Part shown: positions 25,512 through 33,981 of the stretch, piece after piece | Position numbering within the stretch: the first letter of the stretch is position 1 | How the letters are laid out: each line of letters opens with the position of its first letter | NCBI GenBank assembly: GCA_029266615.1 | Contig: JAQSWN010000013.1 | Location: 30,724 to 94,723, forward strand | Length of the DNA: 64,000 nt | Source of the DNA: Polyangiaceae bacterium | Lineage (GTDB): Bacteria; Myxococcota_A; Polyangia; Polyangiales; Polyangiaceae | Reading direction: 5' to 3' | Program-made: the position numbers and the translations under genes | Notes under the pieces: generated by a model | Databases searched by the model: none | What the model was told of the DNA's origin: nothing | Seen by the model: the letters and a program-made list of their open reading frames with translations, nothing else

Positions 25512-26363
25512 ATGCGCATTGCGACCTGGAACGTCAATTCGTTGCCGGCACGGCTGGAGAAGGTGAGCTGGTGGCTGGAGCGCGTTCGGCCGGACGTGCT
25601 CTTTCTGCAAGAAACGAAAGTGACGGACGACGACGCGCCCTTCGAAGAGCTGGCGCGCCACGGCTACCAGCTCGCGCACCATGGTGAAGGAAGGTGGAAC
25701 GGTGTTGCGATCGCCAGCTTGCACCGCATCTCGGACGTGGTCGTCAATTTTGGGGTGCCGCTCAAGCCCGCCCTAACGACGGATGCGGGGGACGACGAGC
25801 CGTTTGCCGAGGCGCGCATGATCGCGGCCAGCGTGGGCGGCGTGCGCGTCGTGAGCATCTACGCACCCAACGGGCGCGCCCTAGGGTCTCCTTTCTATGC
25901 CGCAAAGCTCGCGTGGTTCGAGCGCCTCCTGCGCTGGTGCCGCGAGGCAGGCAACTCCGCCGAGGCGCTCGTGATCGGTGGAGACTTCAACGTCGCGCCA
26001 TCGGATTTGGACGTTTGGGACGCGACCGCGTGCCACGGCGGCACGCACGTCTCTGCGGCCGAGCGAGAGGCCGTGCAGCAGCTGCAGCACTGGGGGCTCA
26101 AGGACGCGTTTCGGGTTTTGCACCCCGAGCTGAAGCGCTTTACCTGGTGGGATTACCGGGCGGGCGCGTTCCACAAGAACCTCGGCATGCGCATCGATCA
26201 CTTCTTGATCAGCGATTCGGTCGCGCAACGTCTGGTTTCAATCGACGTGGATCGCGAGGCTCGCAAAGGCAAACCGACACCGTCTGATCACGCCCCGCTC
26301 GTCATGGATCTTGACGCGCCGGGAACGCCCTTCGATGCAGGCTGGGGGGCGCCGAAATCCTGA
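25512..26363 (+). CDS. xth: Exodeoxyribonuclease III (AP endonuclease, Xth type)
   Basis: ATG 25512 begins the typical MRIATWNVNS start. The EEP-fold active site is complete: Asn7, Glu34 in FLQETK, Tyr in SIYAPNG, Asp158/Asn160 in GGDFNVAP, and a C-terminal SDHAPL with His260. RFTWWDYRAGAFHKNLGMRI is the DNA-contacting loop of the ExoIII subgroup. Such enzymes cut abasic sites and remove 3' blocks during base-excision repair, which is relevant to the UdgX unit 5 kb away. At 283 aa it is slightly longer than E. coli XthA (268 aa). It is a single gene, convergent with the ABC transporter pair. Confidence 0.95.
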   Translation: MRIATWNVNSLPARLEKVSWWLERVRPDVLFLQETKVTDDDAPFEELARHGYQLAHHGEGRWNGVAIASLHRISDVVVNFGVPLKPALTTDAGDDEPFAEARMIAASVGGVRVVSIYAPNGRALGSPFYAAKLAWFERLLRWCREAGNSAEALVIGGDFNVAPSDLDVWDATACHGGTHVSAAEREAVQQLQHWGLKDAFRVLHPELKRFTWWDYRAGAFHKNLGMRIDHFLISDSVAQRLVSIDVDREARKGKPTPSDHAPLVMDLDAPGTPFDAGWGAPKS

Positions 26364-26509
26364 CGTGGGAACCGTCCACATTCAAGCGGCCGCAGATGCG
26401 GTCTCCGGCCCTCTGTCCCCGCTTCCGCTCGCGCCACTCTCGACTACGACTCGAGACCGCGTCGATTGCTCCGGCGTGAGGTGGGGCGCGCGCTGCTCGC
26501 GGGTCGAGC

Positions 26510-27328
26510 TCAGCGCTCTTGGTGGTAGAGCCGCATCGCAATTGGCGCGCTGATCGCGACGATGACGCCGGACGCCGCGAGCACCCATAAAACGTCGCCC
26601 CACGCGGTCGTACCGTGCATCAACCCGCGCGAAGCGTTGGCGAGGCGGGTGACCGGATTGTGGCGGACGGCGGCTTGGAGCCAGCCGGGCATGGTCTCGA
26701 TCTTGACGAAGATGTCGCTCGCGAAGGTGAGCGGCATCAAGAACAAGAAGCTCGTCGTCATGACCGACTCGGGATTTTTCACCTTCATGCCGAAGATGAT
26801 CCACACCCACGAAACCGCGAAGGCGAAGACGAGCACGAGCCCGAACGCGAGCAGCACCCCCAGCACCCCCGCGCCCGGCCGAAATCCGAGGATGACCCCC
26901 AATACGACGATCAAGGACGCGGCGACCGAGTAGCGAAACAAGTCACCGGCTAGCGCGCCGAGCACGGGCGCTGGCTGCCACATGGGCAAGGAGCGGAAGC
27001 GGTCGAACAAGCCCTTCTGTATGTCGGTGTTGAGGCCGACGCCGGTGTACACGGTGATGAAGAGCACCGTCTGCACCAGGATGCCGGGCAGCAAATACTG
27101 CAGGTAGACGCGCGGAGAGCCGGCCAGCGCGCCGCCGAACATGTACGTGAACAGCAGCGTGAACATGATGGGCGTGACCGTCACGTCGAACAGCTGGAAC
27201 GGCACGTGCTTGATCTTGAGCATCGCGCGCCAAGCTAGCGTCGCCACTGCGGAGAGCGCAGATGGCGGCGTTGGGCGCGCATGAAGCGAGAGGGCGTCAC
27301 TGGGCGAGGGGGTGTTTTCCATGCTCAC
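26510..27328 (-). CDS. ABC-2 type transporter permease (DrrB-like)
   Basis: The 272-aa protein has six predicted TM segments from residue about 48, with the family motif PFQLFDVTVTPIMFTLLFTY at the first TM, a LQYLLPGILVQ segment, DIQKGLFDRFRSLPM in the coupling loop, and NPVTRLANASRGLM near the end. This is the pattern of daunorubicin-resistance DrrB and related drug or lipid exporters. The GTG start overlaps the stop of the ATPase gene (GTGA), so the two are co-translated. No biosynthetic cluster lies nearby, so the substrate is unknown. Confidence 0.93.
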   Translation of the reverse strand: MSMENTPSPSDALSLHARPTPPSALSAVATLAWRAMLKIKHVPFQLFDVTVTPIMFTLLFTYMFGGALAGSPRVYLQYLLPGILVQTVLFITVYTGVGLNTDIQKGLFDRFRSLPMWQPAPVLGALAGDLFRYSVAASLIVVLGVILGFRPGAGVLGVLLAFGLVLVFAFAVSWVWIIFGMKVKNPESVMTTSFLFLMPLTFASDIFVKIETMPGWLQAAVRHNPVTRLANASRGLMHGTTAWGDVLWVLAASGVIVAISAPIAMRLYHQER

Positions 27329-28296
27329 GATGCGGACTCCTGGCTCGGCGCCGCGACACCTTCCGCGGGTCGGCCCGTTAGTGAAAAGAAGACGTCGTCC
27401 AAGCTCGGAACCCCCAGCGCGAAGTCCGTCAGCGCAATGCCCGCGCCCGACAGCGCGCTCAGGATGCTGGCGGCGGCGGCGGCGCCCGACACATTGACGG
27501 AAATCGCGGTTGGATCCGTATTGGGCAAGATGCCGTCGCCCACGACCTTGGCGATGAGCGACTGCGCTTCCGCGCGCCGCCCCGGATCCGCGAGCTGAAG
27601 CCGCAGCGCGCTACCGCCGATCGATGCTTTGAGCTCCTGACTAGTGCCTTCCGCGATCACCCGCCCGTGATCGACGACCGCCATGCGCTCCGCCAGCTTG
27701 TCGGCCTCTTCCAGATACTGCGTGGTGAGCAGTACCGTCGTGCCCTCGGCGGCGATCTGGCGAACGAGATCCCAAACTTGGTTGCGGCTGCGCGGATCCA
27801 GCCCGGTCGTCGGCTCGTCCAGGAACAGCAGCTCCGGCCGGGTCACCAAGCTTGCTGCGATGTCGATACGGCGCCGCATACCGCCGGAGAAGCTACGCAC
27901 CTGCTTGCCGCTCGCTTCCGATAGACCGAACGCGTCCAACAGCTCCGTTGCGCGCAATCGCGCGTCGCGCCAGGACATGCCGAGCAAGCGGCTGATGAGC
28001 ACGAGGTTTTCGTGCCCCGTCAAATCTTCGTCCACTGACGCGTACTGGCCGGTGAGGCTCACCTTTTGCCGCACCTCCGCGGGTTTCTCCACCACGTTCA
28101 GCCCCAGCACGTGGGCGGTGCCGGAGGTGGGTTTGAGCAACGTAGCGAGCACGCGAATCGTCGTCGTTTTGCCGGCGCCGTTCGGGCCGAGCACGCCGTA
28201 GACGCTGCCGCGCCGCACGCTGAGGTTCAACCCGGAAAGCGCGCGCGTCTCCCCGTAGTGTTTCGTGAGGCCCTGGGTCTCGATGGCGTGCGTCAT
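27325..28296 (-). CDS. ABC transporter ATP-binding protein (DrrA-like)
   Basis: The 323-aa ATPase has Walker A GPNGAGKTTT, a Q-loop, signature SFSGGMRRRIDIA, Walker B LLFLDEPTTGLDP and switch TTQYLEEADKLAERM. The roughly 100-residue C-terminal domain (ADPGRRAEAQSLI...VPSLDDVFFSLTG) is typical of DrrA and needed for pairing with DrrB-type permeases. It is first in a two-gene operon with the permease. The GC-rich 5' region faces the M20 peptidase gene. Confidence 0.94.
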   Translation of the reverse strand: MTHAIETQGLTKHYGETRALSGLNLSVRRGSVYGVLGPNGAGKTTTIRVLATLLKPTSGTAHVLGLNVVEKPAEVRQKVSLTGQYASVDEDLTGHENLVLISRLLGMSWRDARLRATELLDAFGLSEASGKQVRSFSGGMRRRIDIAASLVTRPELLFLDEPTTGLDPRSRNQVWDLVRQIAAEGTTVLLTTQYLEEADKLAERMAVVDHGRVIAEGTSQELKASIGGSALRLQLADPGRRAEAQSLIAKVVGDGILPNTDPTAISVNVSGAAAAASILSALSGAGIALTDFALGVPSLDDVFFSLTGRPAEGVAAPSQESAS

Positions 28297-28501
28297 GGCG
28301 GCCGCTACTCATCGGAAGGCGCCCGCGCGATGTCAAGGGCCGACGGTCTGGGAGCTACTCCGCGATGGGAAATCTCGGTCGCTTCGGCGAAGGTTTCGTT
28401 CAAGGTCATCCACGGTCGCCTGTGCTCTTGTCGCCCGCTCGCCCGCCTCACCCGAACGACGGCGCGTGGCCGTCGGCGCCACCCACTGGTATAGCCAGGC
28501 C

Positions 28502-29920
28502 ATGCAGGTGAGTGACCACACCGCGACCTGGGTCGCGGAAGAATTCGAGCGGTCAATCGTTCCGACCTTGGTCGACTACATTCGGGTGCCCAACAAGTCG
28601 CCCGCGTTCGACCCGGACTGGCGCAAGAACGGTCACATGAACCGCGCGGTGGAGCTGCTCGTGGCGTGGGCTCGCCCGCAGCTGCCTGCAGGCGCGACGC
28701 TGGAGGTCGTGCAGCTCGGTGAGCGCACGCCCGTCATCTTCATCGAGGTCCCGGGAACGGGCACCAAACAGGACGACACGGTGCTCCTCTACGGTCACTT
28801 GGACAAACAACCGGAAATGAGCGGCTGGCGCGAAGGTCTCGGGCCCTGGGAGCCGGTCCGCGAAGGGGACAAGCTCTACGGTCGCGGCGGCGCGGACGAC
28901 GGCTACGCGCTGTTTGCGTCTCTCACCGCGCTGAACGCGGCGCGGCGTGACGGATTGCCGCACGCTCGCGCTCTCATTCTCATCGAAGCCTGCGAGGAGT
29001 CCGGCAGCTACGATCTGCCCGCCTACATTCAGCACCTGGCGCCTCGTTTGGGTGAGCTCTCGCTCGTCATCTGTCTGGATTCCGGCTGCGCCAACTACGA
29101 CCAGCTTTGGTCCACGACTTCACTCCGGGGGGTCGTCGTGGGCAAGCTCGAGGTTTCGCTGCTCACGGAGGGGGTCCACTCCGGTGACGGCACCGGCGTC
29201 GTCGCGGCGAGCGAGCGCGTCGTGCGCGTGCTGCTGGACCGTTTGGAGAACAGCACCACCGGTATGATGCTGGTGCCGGAGCTGGACGTGCCCATCCCCC
29301 TGCAGCGCCAGCAGCAAGCGGCGCGCTCGGCGGAGGTGTTGGGCGCCGCCGTTTACGACAAATTTCCGCTGCAGCCTGGGGCTTCCCCCGTGACGGAGAG
29401 CGTGACGGAGCTCATCCTGAATCGAACCTGGCGTCCGGGTCTCGCCGTCACCGGCGCGGACGGCTGGCCCGCGATCGCCAATGCCGGCAATGTGCTGCGG
29501 CCCTTCACGCGGCTCAAGCTCTCGATTCGTATCCCCCCGCGAGTCGACCCTCATGTGGCGACGGCGGCGATCAAGCGCCTTCTCGAAGCCGACCCGCCGT
29601 ACGGAGCGAGGGTTTCGTTCAGCGAGGCCGGGGGCGCCGCGGGCTGGGACGCGCCGGAGCTTTCGCCCTGGCTCGAGCGCAGCCTCGAACAATGTTCCCA
29701 GCGCCATTTCGGCAAGCCAGCGATGTACCTGGGCGAGGGCGGCACGATCCCGTTTATGTACATGCTCGGAGAGCGCTTTCCGAAGGCGCAGTTCTGTATC
29801 ACCGGCGTGCTGGGCCCGGGCTCTAACGCGCACGGTCCGAACGAGTTTCTGCACTTGCCCACCGCCCGCCGGCTCACGCTCTGCGTGGCAGAGGTACTGG
29901 CCGCGCACGCGTCGCGCTGA
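28502..29920 (+). CDS. M20 family metallopeptidase (dipeptidase-like)
   Basis: ATG 28502 gives a 472-aa product without a signal peptide. Metal ligands of the di-zinc M20 fold are visible: His99 in YGHLDKQP, Asp in GRGGADDGYA, the catalytic Glu pair in EACEESGSYD, Asp in CLDSGCANYD, and the C-terminal His in SNAHGPNEF. The lid/dimerisation domain lies between about 210 and 370 (LTEGVHSGDGTG). It resembles CNDP-type dipeptidases, which cleave short peptides. The frame is open further upstream, but without similarity. It is a single gene. Confidence 0.94.
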   Translation: MQVSDHTATWVAEEFERSIVPTLVDYIRVPNKSPAFDPDWRKNGHMNRAVELLVAWARPQLPAGATLEVVQLGERTPVIFIEVPGTGTKQDDTVLLYGHLDKQPEMSGWREGLGPWEPVREGDKLYGRGGADDGYALFASLTALNAARRDGLPHARALILIEACEESGSYDLPAYIQHLAPRLGELSLVICLDSGCANYDQLWSTTSLRGVVVGKLEVSLLTEGVHSGDGTGVVAASERVVRVLLDRLENSTTGMMLVPELDVPIPLQRQQQAARSAEVLGAAVYDKFPLQPGASPVTESVTELILNRTWRPGLAVTGADGWPAIANAGNVLRPFTRLKLSIRIPPRVDPHVATAAIKRLLEADPPYGARVSFSEAGGAAGWDAPELSPWLERSLEQCSQRHFGKPAMYLGEGGTIPFMYMLGERFPKAQFCITGVLGPGSNAHGPNEFLHLPTARRLTLCVAEVLAAHASR

Positions 29921-30185
29921 GCAACGCCTCACGGCTTACTCCCCGACGCGACTCGGCTCCGCAGCGGCGAGCGCTCGATAGATCAGGCGGCGTCGGTAAC
30001 GGAAACCCGCTCGCCTCCGAGCTCGGCGGCGATTTGGCGCCCGTCGTTCGGAAACGCACGCGGCCGTGCGGAGCAGATAGAATCAGCAAGGAACTTAACC
30101 GGTTGAAACCGGCACCGCACCTCTGCCTAGGCCTGGTTGTGGGGGGGCGGCGGCCGAGATTTCGTGCGAAGCTCACCGCGTGAGG

Positions 30186-31100
30186 ATGAAGGCGCGCGCG
30201 CTGGCGGTTGGGGTAGCTTTGGGATTCGCCGCTTGCGGAGGCAATCCGTTTGGTACGAGCGATGACGACACGCCGAACGGCATGGGCGGCTCAGCCAACG
30301 AGGCCGGCACGTCAGGCAGCGCCGAAGCCGGTGAAGGCACGGGAGCCGTCACCACTGGCGGCAGCGCTAACAACGCCGGTGAAGCAAACGGAGGAGCAAC
30401 TCCTCCGAGCGGTGACGGCGGCATGCCCCCGAGCGTCGGCGGTAGCTCGTCCAACACGGGCGGTGACGCCGGTGCAGGGGGAGAGCCCCCGGTCGTGATG
30501 GAGCCGGTCTTCACCATGTCGAAGCTGATCGACGACATGGAGGATGGGAACAAGACGCTGCTGGAGACGAATGGCGATTGGTTCGTGATCAAGGACGAAA
30601 CGGCAGCCGGGGTGATCACGCCCCCCAAGGAGAAGCCGTTCACGATGACCACGCTCACGCCCGCGCGCGGCGCGAGCACGAAGGCGGCGGTCGTCACCGT
30701 GTCCGGATTCCTCGGCTGGGGTGCCGCATTGGGCTTCGACTTTCTTTACGCGAACGGTGTTCGGCAGCCGGCGGACTTGGGTCCCGCGCTCGCGGTTAGA
30801 TTTTGGGCCAAGGCCAGCCAGGCCACCACGGTTCGGTTTCAGTTGCCCAACGCGGACACGGACGAGCTGGGAGGCAAGTGCACCACCGCTGAGAAGGCCT
30901 GCAACGCGCACTGGACCAAGGCCTTCAACGTCGGCACCCAGTGGCAGCAGACGACCATTCAGCTCTCGGAGCTGAAGCAAGACCTGCCGGGGCGCCACGT
31001 CCCAACCTTCGACAAGCAGCACGTTTACGGGGCCTTCTTCGTGATCGGCCCGAACCAGTCCGTGACAGTCTCGATCGACGACGTGGCGCTCGTGCACTGA
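30186..31100 (+). CDS. Secreted lipoprotein with carbohydrate-binding-like beta-sandwich domain
   Basis: The protein has a short signal with lipobox FAAC (Cys17), then about 90 residues of Gly/Ser/Ala/Asn-rich tether, then one globular domain. That domain begins SKLIDDMEDGNKTLLETNGD and ends SVTIDD-type strands (VTVSIDDVALVH), a pattern seen in CBM11/CIA30-like jelly-roll modules. No catalytic residues are identifiable. It is probably displayed on the cell surface, where it could bind polysaccharide. A GTG six bases upstream is an alternative start. A quasi-palindrome ccggtt-ga-aaccgg lies at 30099-30112 in its leader region. Confidence 0.85.
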   Translation: MKARALAVGVALGFAACGGNPFGTSDDDTPNGMGGSANEAGTSGSAEAGEGTGAVTTGGSANNAGEANGGATPPSGDGGMPPSVGGSSSNTGGDAGAGGEPPVVMEPVFTMSKLIDDMEDGNKTLLETNGDWFVIKDETAAGVITPPKEKPFTMTTLTPARGASTKAAVVTVSGFLGWGAALGFDFLYANGVRQPADLGPALAVRFWAKASQATTVRFQLPNADTDELGGKCTTAEKACNAHWTKAFNVGTQWQQTTIQLSELKQDLPGRHVPTFDKQHVYGAFFVIGPNQSVTVSIDDVALVH

Positions 31101-31101
31101 T

Positions 31102-31500
31102 TCAAGTCGCACGGAGCGCCGAAAATTCTCCCGGATTCGCGTTGCAAATCGCGGCGAGCGTCGCGATGGCCGACCAAATGTCCGCGCCCTCCAAGCCCGT
31201 TCCCAGGATGGGCATCGTCAGCCGGTCGTGCTCCGGATCGGTCGCGCCGGCAGCGCCCACGCTTGCTTCTGTCTAGCCGAGCGAGGACGCGAGCTTGGTC
31301 GTGCACTGCTCGTACGACACGACCTGACCGGTCTGGTTCAGGAGCTCCTTCCAATCCTCCAGCTTGCGCCGGTCCGCGCCGCTCATGTCCTGGCGCTGCA
31401 GCGTGGCCAGGTCTTCTTTCACCACGTCCAGAATGCTCTTGCCGCGAGCTACGGCGTAGCTATCCGGAGAAGAGAAACCGGCGTCAGCTGGCCAACGAAA
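31102..31500 (-). pseudogene. DUF1552 gene remnant with in-frame stop
   Basis: Reading the minus strand from about 31500 gives PDSYAVARGKSILDVVKEDL and RRKLEDWKELLNQTGQVVSY, then an in-frame TAG at 31275-31273, then continues in the same frame through SAIATLAAICNANPGEFSAL to a TGA at 31104-31102. These align in order with the central part of the intact DUF1552 protein at 44313-45956 (DTWAISKGKAITDIVKDDL..., MAIAALAAACNANP). Both ends, about 200 residues each, are gone. It abuts a lipoprotein gene upstream on the same strand. Confidence 0.75.
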
Positions 31501-31509
31501 AGCGCGATG

Positions 31510-32091
31510 CTACGAGCTGCATTGCCAGCTGCCGGCGGAGCACCGACAGGCTCGCTTGGGCGTCAGCGCGATTTTGGCAGCGCCTCCGGCGGCGCCCTCC
31601 GGCGGCGGGGCCGCGCCGCCCGGGCACGAGGGGTCGACGACGGAGCAGAAGGAGGTGGGGGTCGGCGCGTAGCACAGGCATTCGGTGCCGACGTCGTACA
31701 TGCACAGCGCATCGGCCTGCGCGGCCGTGCACATCCCGCTCGGGAGCTTAGGGGGGCAACGCGGGTCTACCGTGCTCGTGCCACCCGCGCCGCCACTACC
31801 GCTGGTGGCGCCCGTTCCACCCATGCTGCTGGTGCCCGCGGTCCCGGCCATTCCGCCGTTGTTGGTAGTTCCCGCAGTGTTCGAGCTGCCCGCGGTGTTC
31901 GAGCTACCCGCGGTGTTCGAGCTGCCCGCAGCGTTCGTGCCGCCCGCCCCTTGCCCGGCGGCGCTGCCGCCAGAGCCGCTGCCCGCGGAGGTGGACCCCC
32001 CGCTAGGGTTGGGGTTCGAGTCGTCCGTGCTGCCGCCGCAGGCGACGGCCCACAGCGTGACGAGCAGCGAGCAGCCGAGGTATCTGGACAT
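31510..32091 (-). CDS. Small Cys-rich lipoprotein with long Ser/Gly/Thr tether
   Basis: ATG 32091 starts a signal peptide with lipobox AVAC (Cys18). About 90 residues of Gly/Ser/Thr/Ala linker follow, including three exact SSNTAG-type repeats. The C-terminal 80 residues are compact and Cys-rich (PRCPPKLPSGMCTAAQADAL, CLCYAP, CRCSAGSWQC), ending at a final CSS. No family is recognised. A second ATG 12 bases upstream is possible. Directly downstream lies the DUF1552 remnant, suggesting the two once formed a lipoprotein-DUF1552 unit. Confidence 0.8.
   Translation of the reverse strand: MSRYLGCSLLVTLWAVACGGSTDDSNPNPSGGSTSAGSGSGGSAAGQGAGGTNAAGSSNTAGSSNTAGSSNTAGTTNNGGMAGTAGTSSMGGTGATSGSGGAGGTSTVDPRCPPKLPSGMCTAAQADALCMYDVGTECLCYAPTPTSFCSVVDPSCPGGAAPPPEGAAGGAAKIALTPKRACRCSAGSWQCSS
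31876..31929 (-). repeat. 18-bp tandem repeat, three copies, within the lipoprotein tether
   Basis: Three near-perfect 18-bp units encode NTAGSS repeats in the linker of the lipoprotein. Copy-number change would alter tether length in frame. Confidence 0.85.
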
Positions 32092-32222
32092 GGGGAGCTC
32101 CAAGGAAGGGCGCGCCGTCTAAGGCAACGGCGCGCGGGTCACGAATACCACGATACCGAGCTTAGCGGCCCTCGCCCAGCGCCGCGGGCGCCGCTAAGCG
32201 CGAATAGTGGTCGAACGTATGC

Positions 32223-32762
32223 TTACTTCTCACCTGGCGTGCGCCGGCCTAGCTCCGCCGCTTCCGCGAGGCTGATGCCAGCGACGAGCGGGTCCGCGTG
32301 ACGATGCACGAGCAGCCAATCCTCACCTTCACGGCGGTACACGAGCGTGACGCGTAGCGCCCAGGGCTGCCCCGGTAGCCCGCCTACTTCGGCGTTCGTG
32401 CGCTCGATGATCGCCAGTGCCACGAGGTCGGCAGAGCCGTACGCTTGAACGACTTCTTGCTCCAGGTTGCCATTCTTGAAGAAGCGACCAAGGCGCTCGA
32501 GCTTTTCCGGGGTGAAGCCGCCACGAGTCGGCTCCCCACCGAAGGGCGAAAAGAGGGTGAAGTCTTGCCCCATTCGAACGAGCGACTGGTAGCGTCGAGC
32601 GTCGCCCTGCATCAGCGCGGCGTTCGACTCCTTGGAGCGTTGGATCAAAAGCGGCACCGCGCTTGGCGCGCTCGGCGGTGTAGGACGCGCGCAAGCGAGC
32701 GTAAGACCGGCGAACCCGAGACTGCGTTGGAAGAACTTGGAAAATACGTTGGAGACGTTCAT
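32223..32762 (-). CDS. SnoaL/DUF4440-like (NTF2-fold) secreted protein
   Basis: ATG 32762 gives 179 aa with an N-terminal hydrophobic stretch and a lipobox-like LTLAC, so it is probably exported or a lipoprotein. The rest fits an NTF2-like cone fold: NAALMQGDARRYQSLVRMGQ, DFTLFSPFGGEPTRG, and a last strand VYRREGEDWLLVHRHADPLV. These proteins bind small ligands or act as accessory domains; the substrate is not predictable. It lies 68 nt downstream of a LysR gene on the same strand and may be its co-transcribed target. Confidence 0.85.
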   Translation of the reverse strand: MNVSNVFSKFFQRSLGFAGLTLACARPTPPSAPSAVPLLIQRSKESNAALMQGDARRYQSLVRMGQDFTLFSPFGGEPTRGGFTPEKLERLGRFFKNGNLEQEVVQAYGSADLVALAIIERTNAEVGGLPGQPWALRVTLVYRREGEDWLLVHRHADPLVAGISLAEAAELGRRTPGEK

Positions 32763-32830
32763 GCCCCGCAAGATGCCGCGCGAGCCGTACTGAACCAAGT
32801 GACACGATTGCAGCGATGTGCTGCATGAAA

Positions 32831-33766
32831 CTAACGACGCCGTCTCCGACCTTGGGTCGCGCAACTTGCGACGAGCCGGAACAACCACGCCACCCCCGCG
32901 TCCGCCATGGCCGACTCGGTAGCGATCACGCTGAGCGACGAGCGCGTGAGGGGTGAGAGCGGCGCTGGCGGCTCGACCAAGGCCACGCCGAGGCGGCGTG
33001 CGTGCGGCGCGGCCAAACGCGGAACCGCCGCGAGCAGGTCCGTTTCGGCGACGAGCGCCAAGGCGAGCAAGAAATGAGGAACGGTGGCGGCGACGCGCCG
33101 AGTACGGCCCAGCTTCTCCAACGCGACATCGACATTGCCGTGAGGGTCGCCCGCTCCTGATACCAACACGTGGGAGCAAGCGCAGTATCTTGAAATCGTG
33201 AGCTTCGAGCCGAGCGGATGCCCGACCCGCATCGCGATCGCGAAGTCTTCGTCGTACAGCCGAGATGCGCGAAACCGCGGTGGAACTTCCTCCAGCGGCT
33301 CGATGACGAGATCCGCTTGTCGTGCATCGAGCGACGCGAGCGCCTGCTGGGGTAGGATATTCTGCACGTTCAAGTCGATTCGCGGGCCTTGCTGCGCGAG
33401 CGCACCCATGAGCGAAGGCAGCAAGCTCGTAAAGACCGCGTCTGGCGCGCCGATCGTGAAGCGGCGTGTGGAACGCTGCGCGTCGAAGGCCTCGGCGTTC
33501 GCCAGCACACCGCGCACGCGCTGGAGGACGTCGGCGATGGGCGCGGTCAGCTCGCTCGCGCGCTCGGTGGGGACGACCCCCTTCGGGTGCTTCAAGAACA
33601 GCGGGTCCTGGAGCAATCGGCGCAGCCGGGCGAGCCCGTGGCTGATGGCAGACGGAGAAAGGTGCAGGCTCTTCGCGGCTCGACCGACGTGTCGCTCGCG
33701 TTCCACGGCCTCGAACAGCACGAGAAGGTTCAGATCCACGCGCGAGAGATCGAGCCGCTGCAGCAT
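32831..33766 (-). CDS. LysR-family transcriptional regulator (NodD/PcpR-like)
   Basis: The 311-aa protein starts LSRVDLNLLVLFEAV and has the HTH HVGRAAKSLHLSPSAISHGL and LARLRRLLQDPLFLKHPKG, the pattern of the NodD/LeuO/PcpR branch. The effector domain covers about 100-300 (RRFTIGAPDAVFTSLLPSLM). The C-terminus ends in five arginines. The closest downstream gene on this strand is the NTF2-fold protein; upstream is a divergent OmpA-like gene, with two attgagacg copies in the 215-nt region between them. Confidence 0.92.
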   Translation of the reverse strand: MLQRLDLSRVDLNLLVLFEAVERERHVGRAAKSLHLSPSAISHGLARLRRLLQDPLFLKHPKGVVPTERASELTAPIADVLQRVRGVLANAEAFDAQRSTRRFTIGAPDAVFTSLLPSLMGALAQQGPRIDLNVQNILPQQALASLDARQADLVIEPLEEVPPRFRASRLYDEDFAIAMRVGHPLGSKLTISRYCACSHVLVSGAGDPHGNVDVALEKLGRTRRVAATVPHFLLALALVAETDLLAAVPRLAAPHARRLGVALVEPPAPLSPLTRSSLSVIATESAMADAGVAWLFRLVASCATQGRRRRR

Positions 33767-33981
33767 GTCTGGCGGTCTATGCGATGCGCTTCAGGACGTC
33801 ACCACCGCAGCTAAACGCCCCGGTATTCCGAGATTGAGACGGGCTCTGCGGTTTCTGGTGCGGTTTGCCCTCATTCATGCCCTAGCCGCTGAGCTCCGGC
33901 CGTCTGTCCCAATTGAGACGAACGAGACGAGGAGTCGTTGTGTGGGGTTAAATTTTTGGTGGGCGACCGTAGGTCGACGTC

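Noticed and set aside
26510..28296. ABC exporter pair considered as part of an antibiotic cluster.
   Set aside because: No biosynthetic genes lie nearby; DrrAB-type pairs are common as stand-alone exporters.
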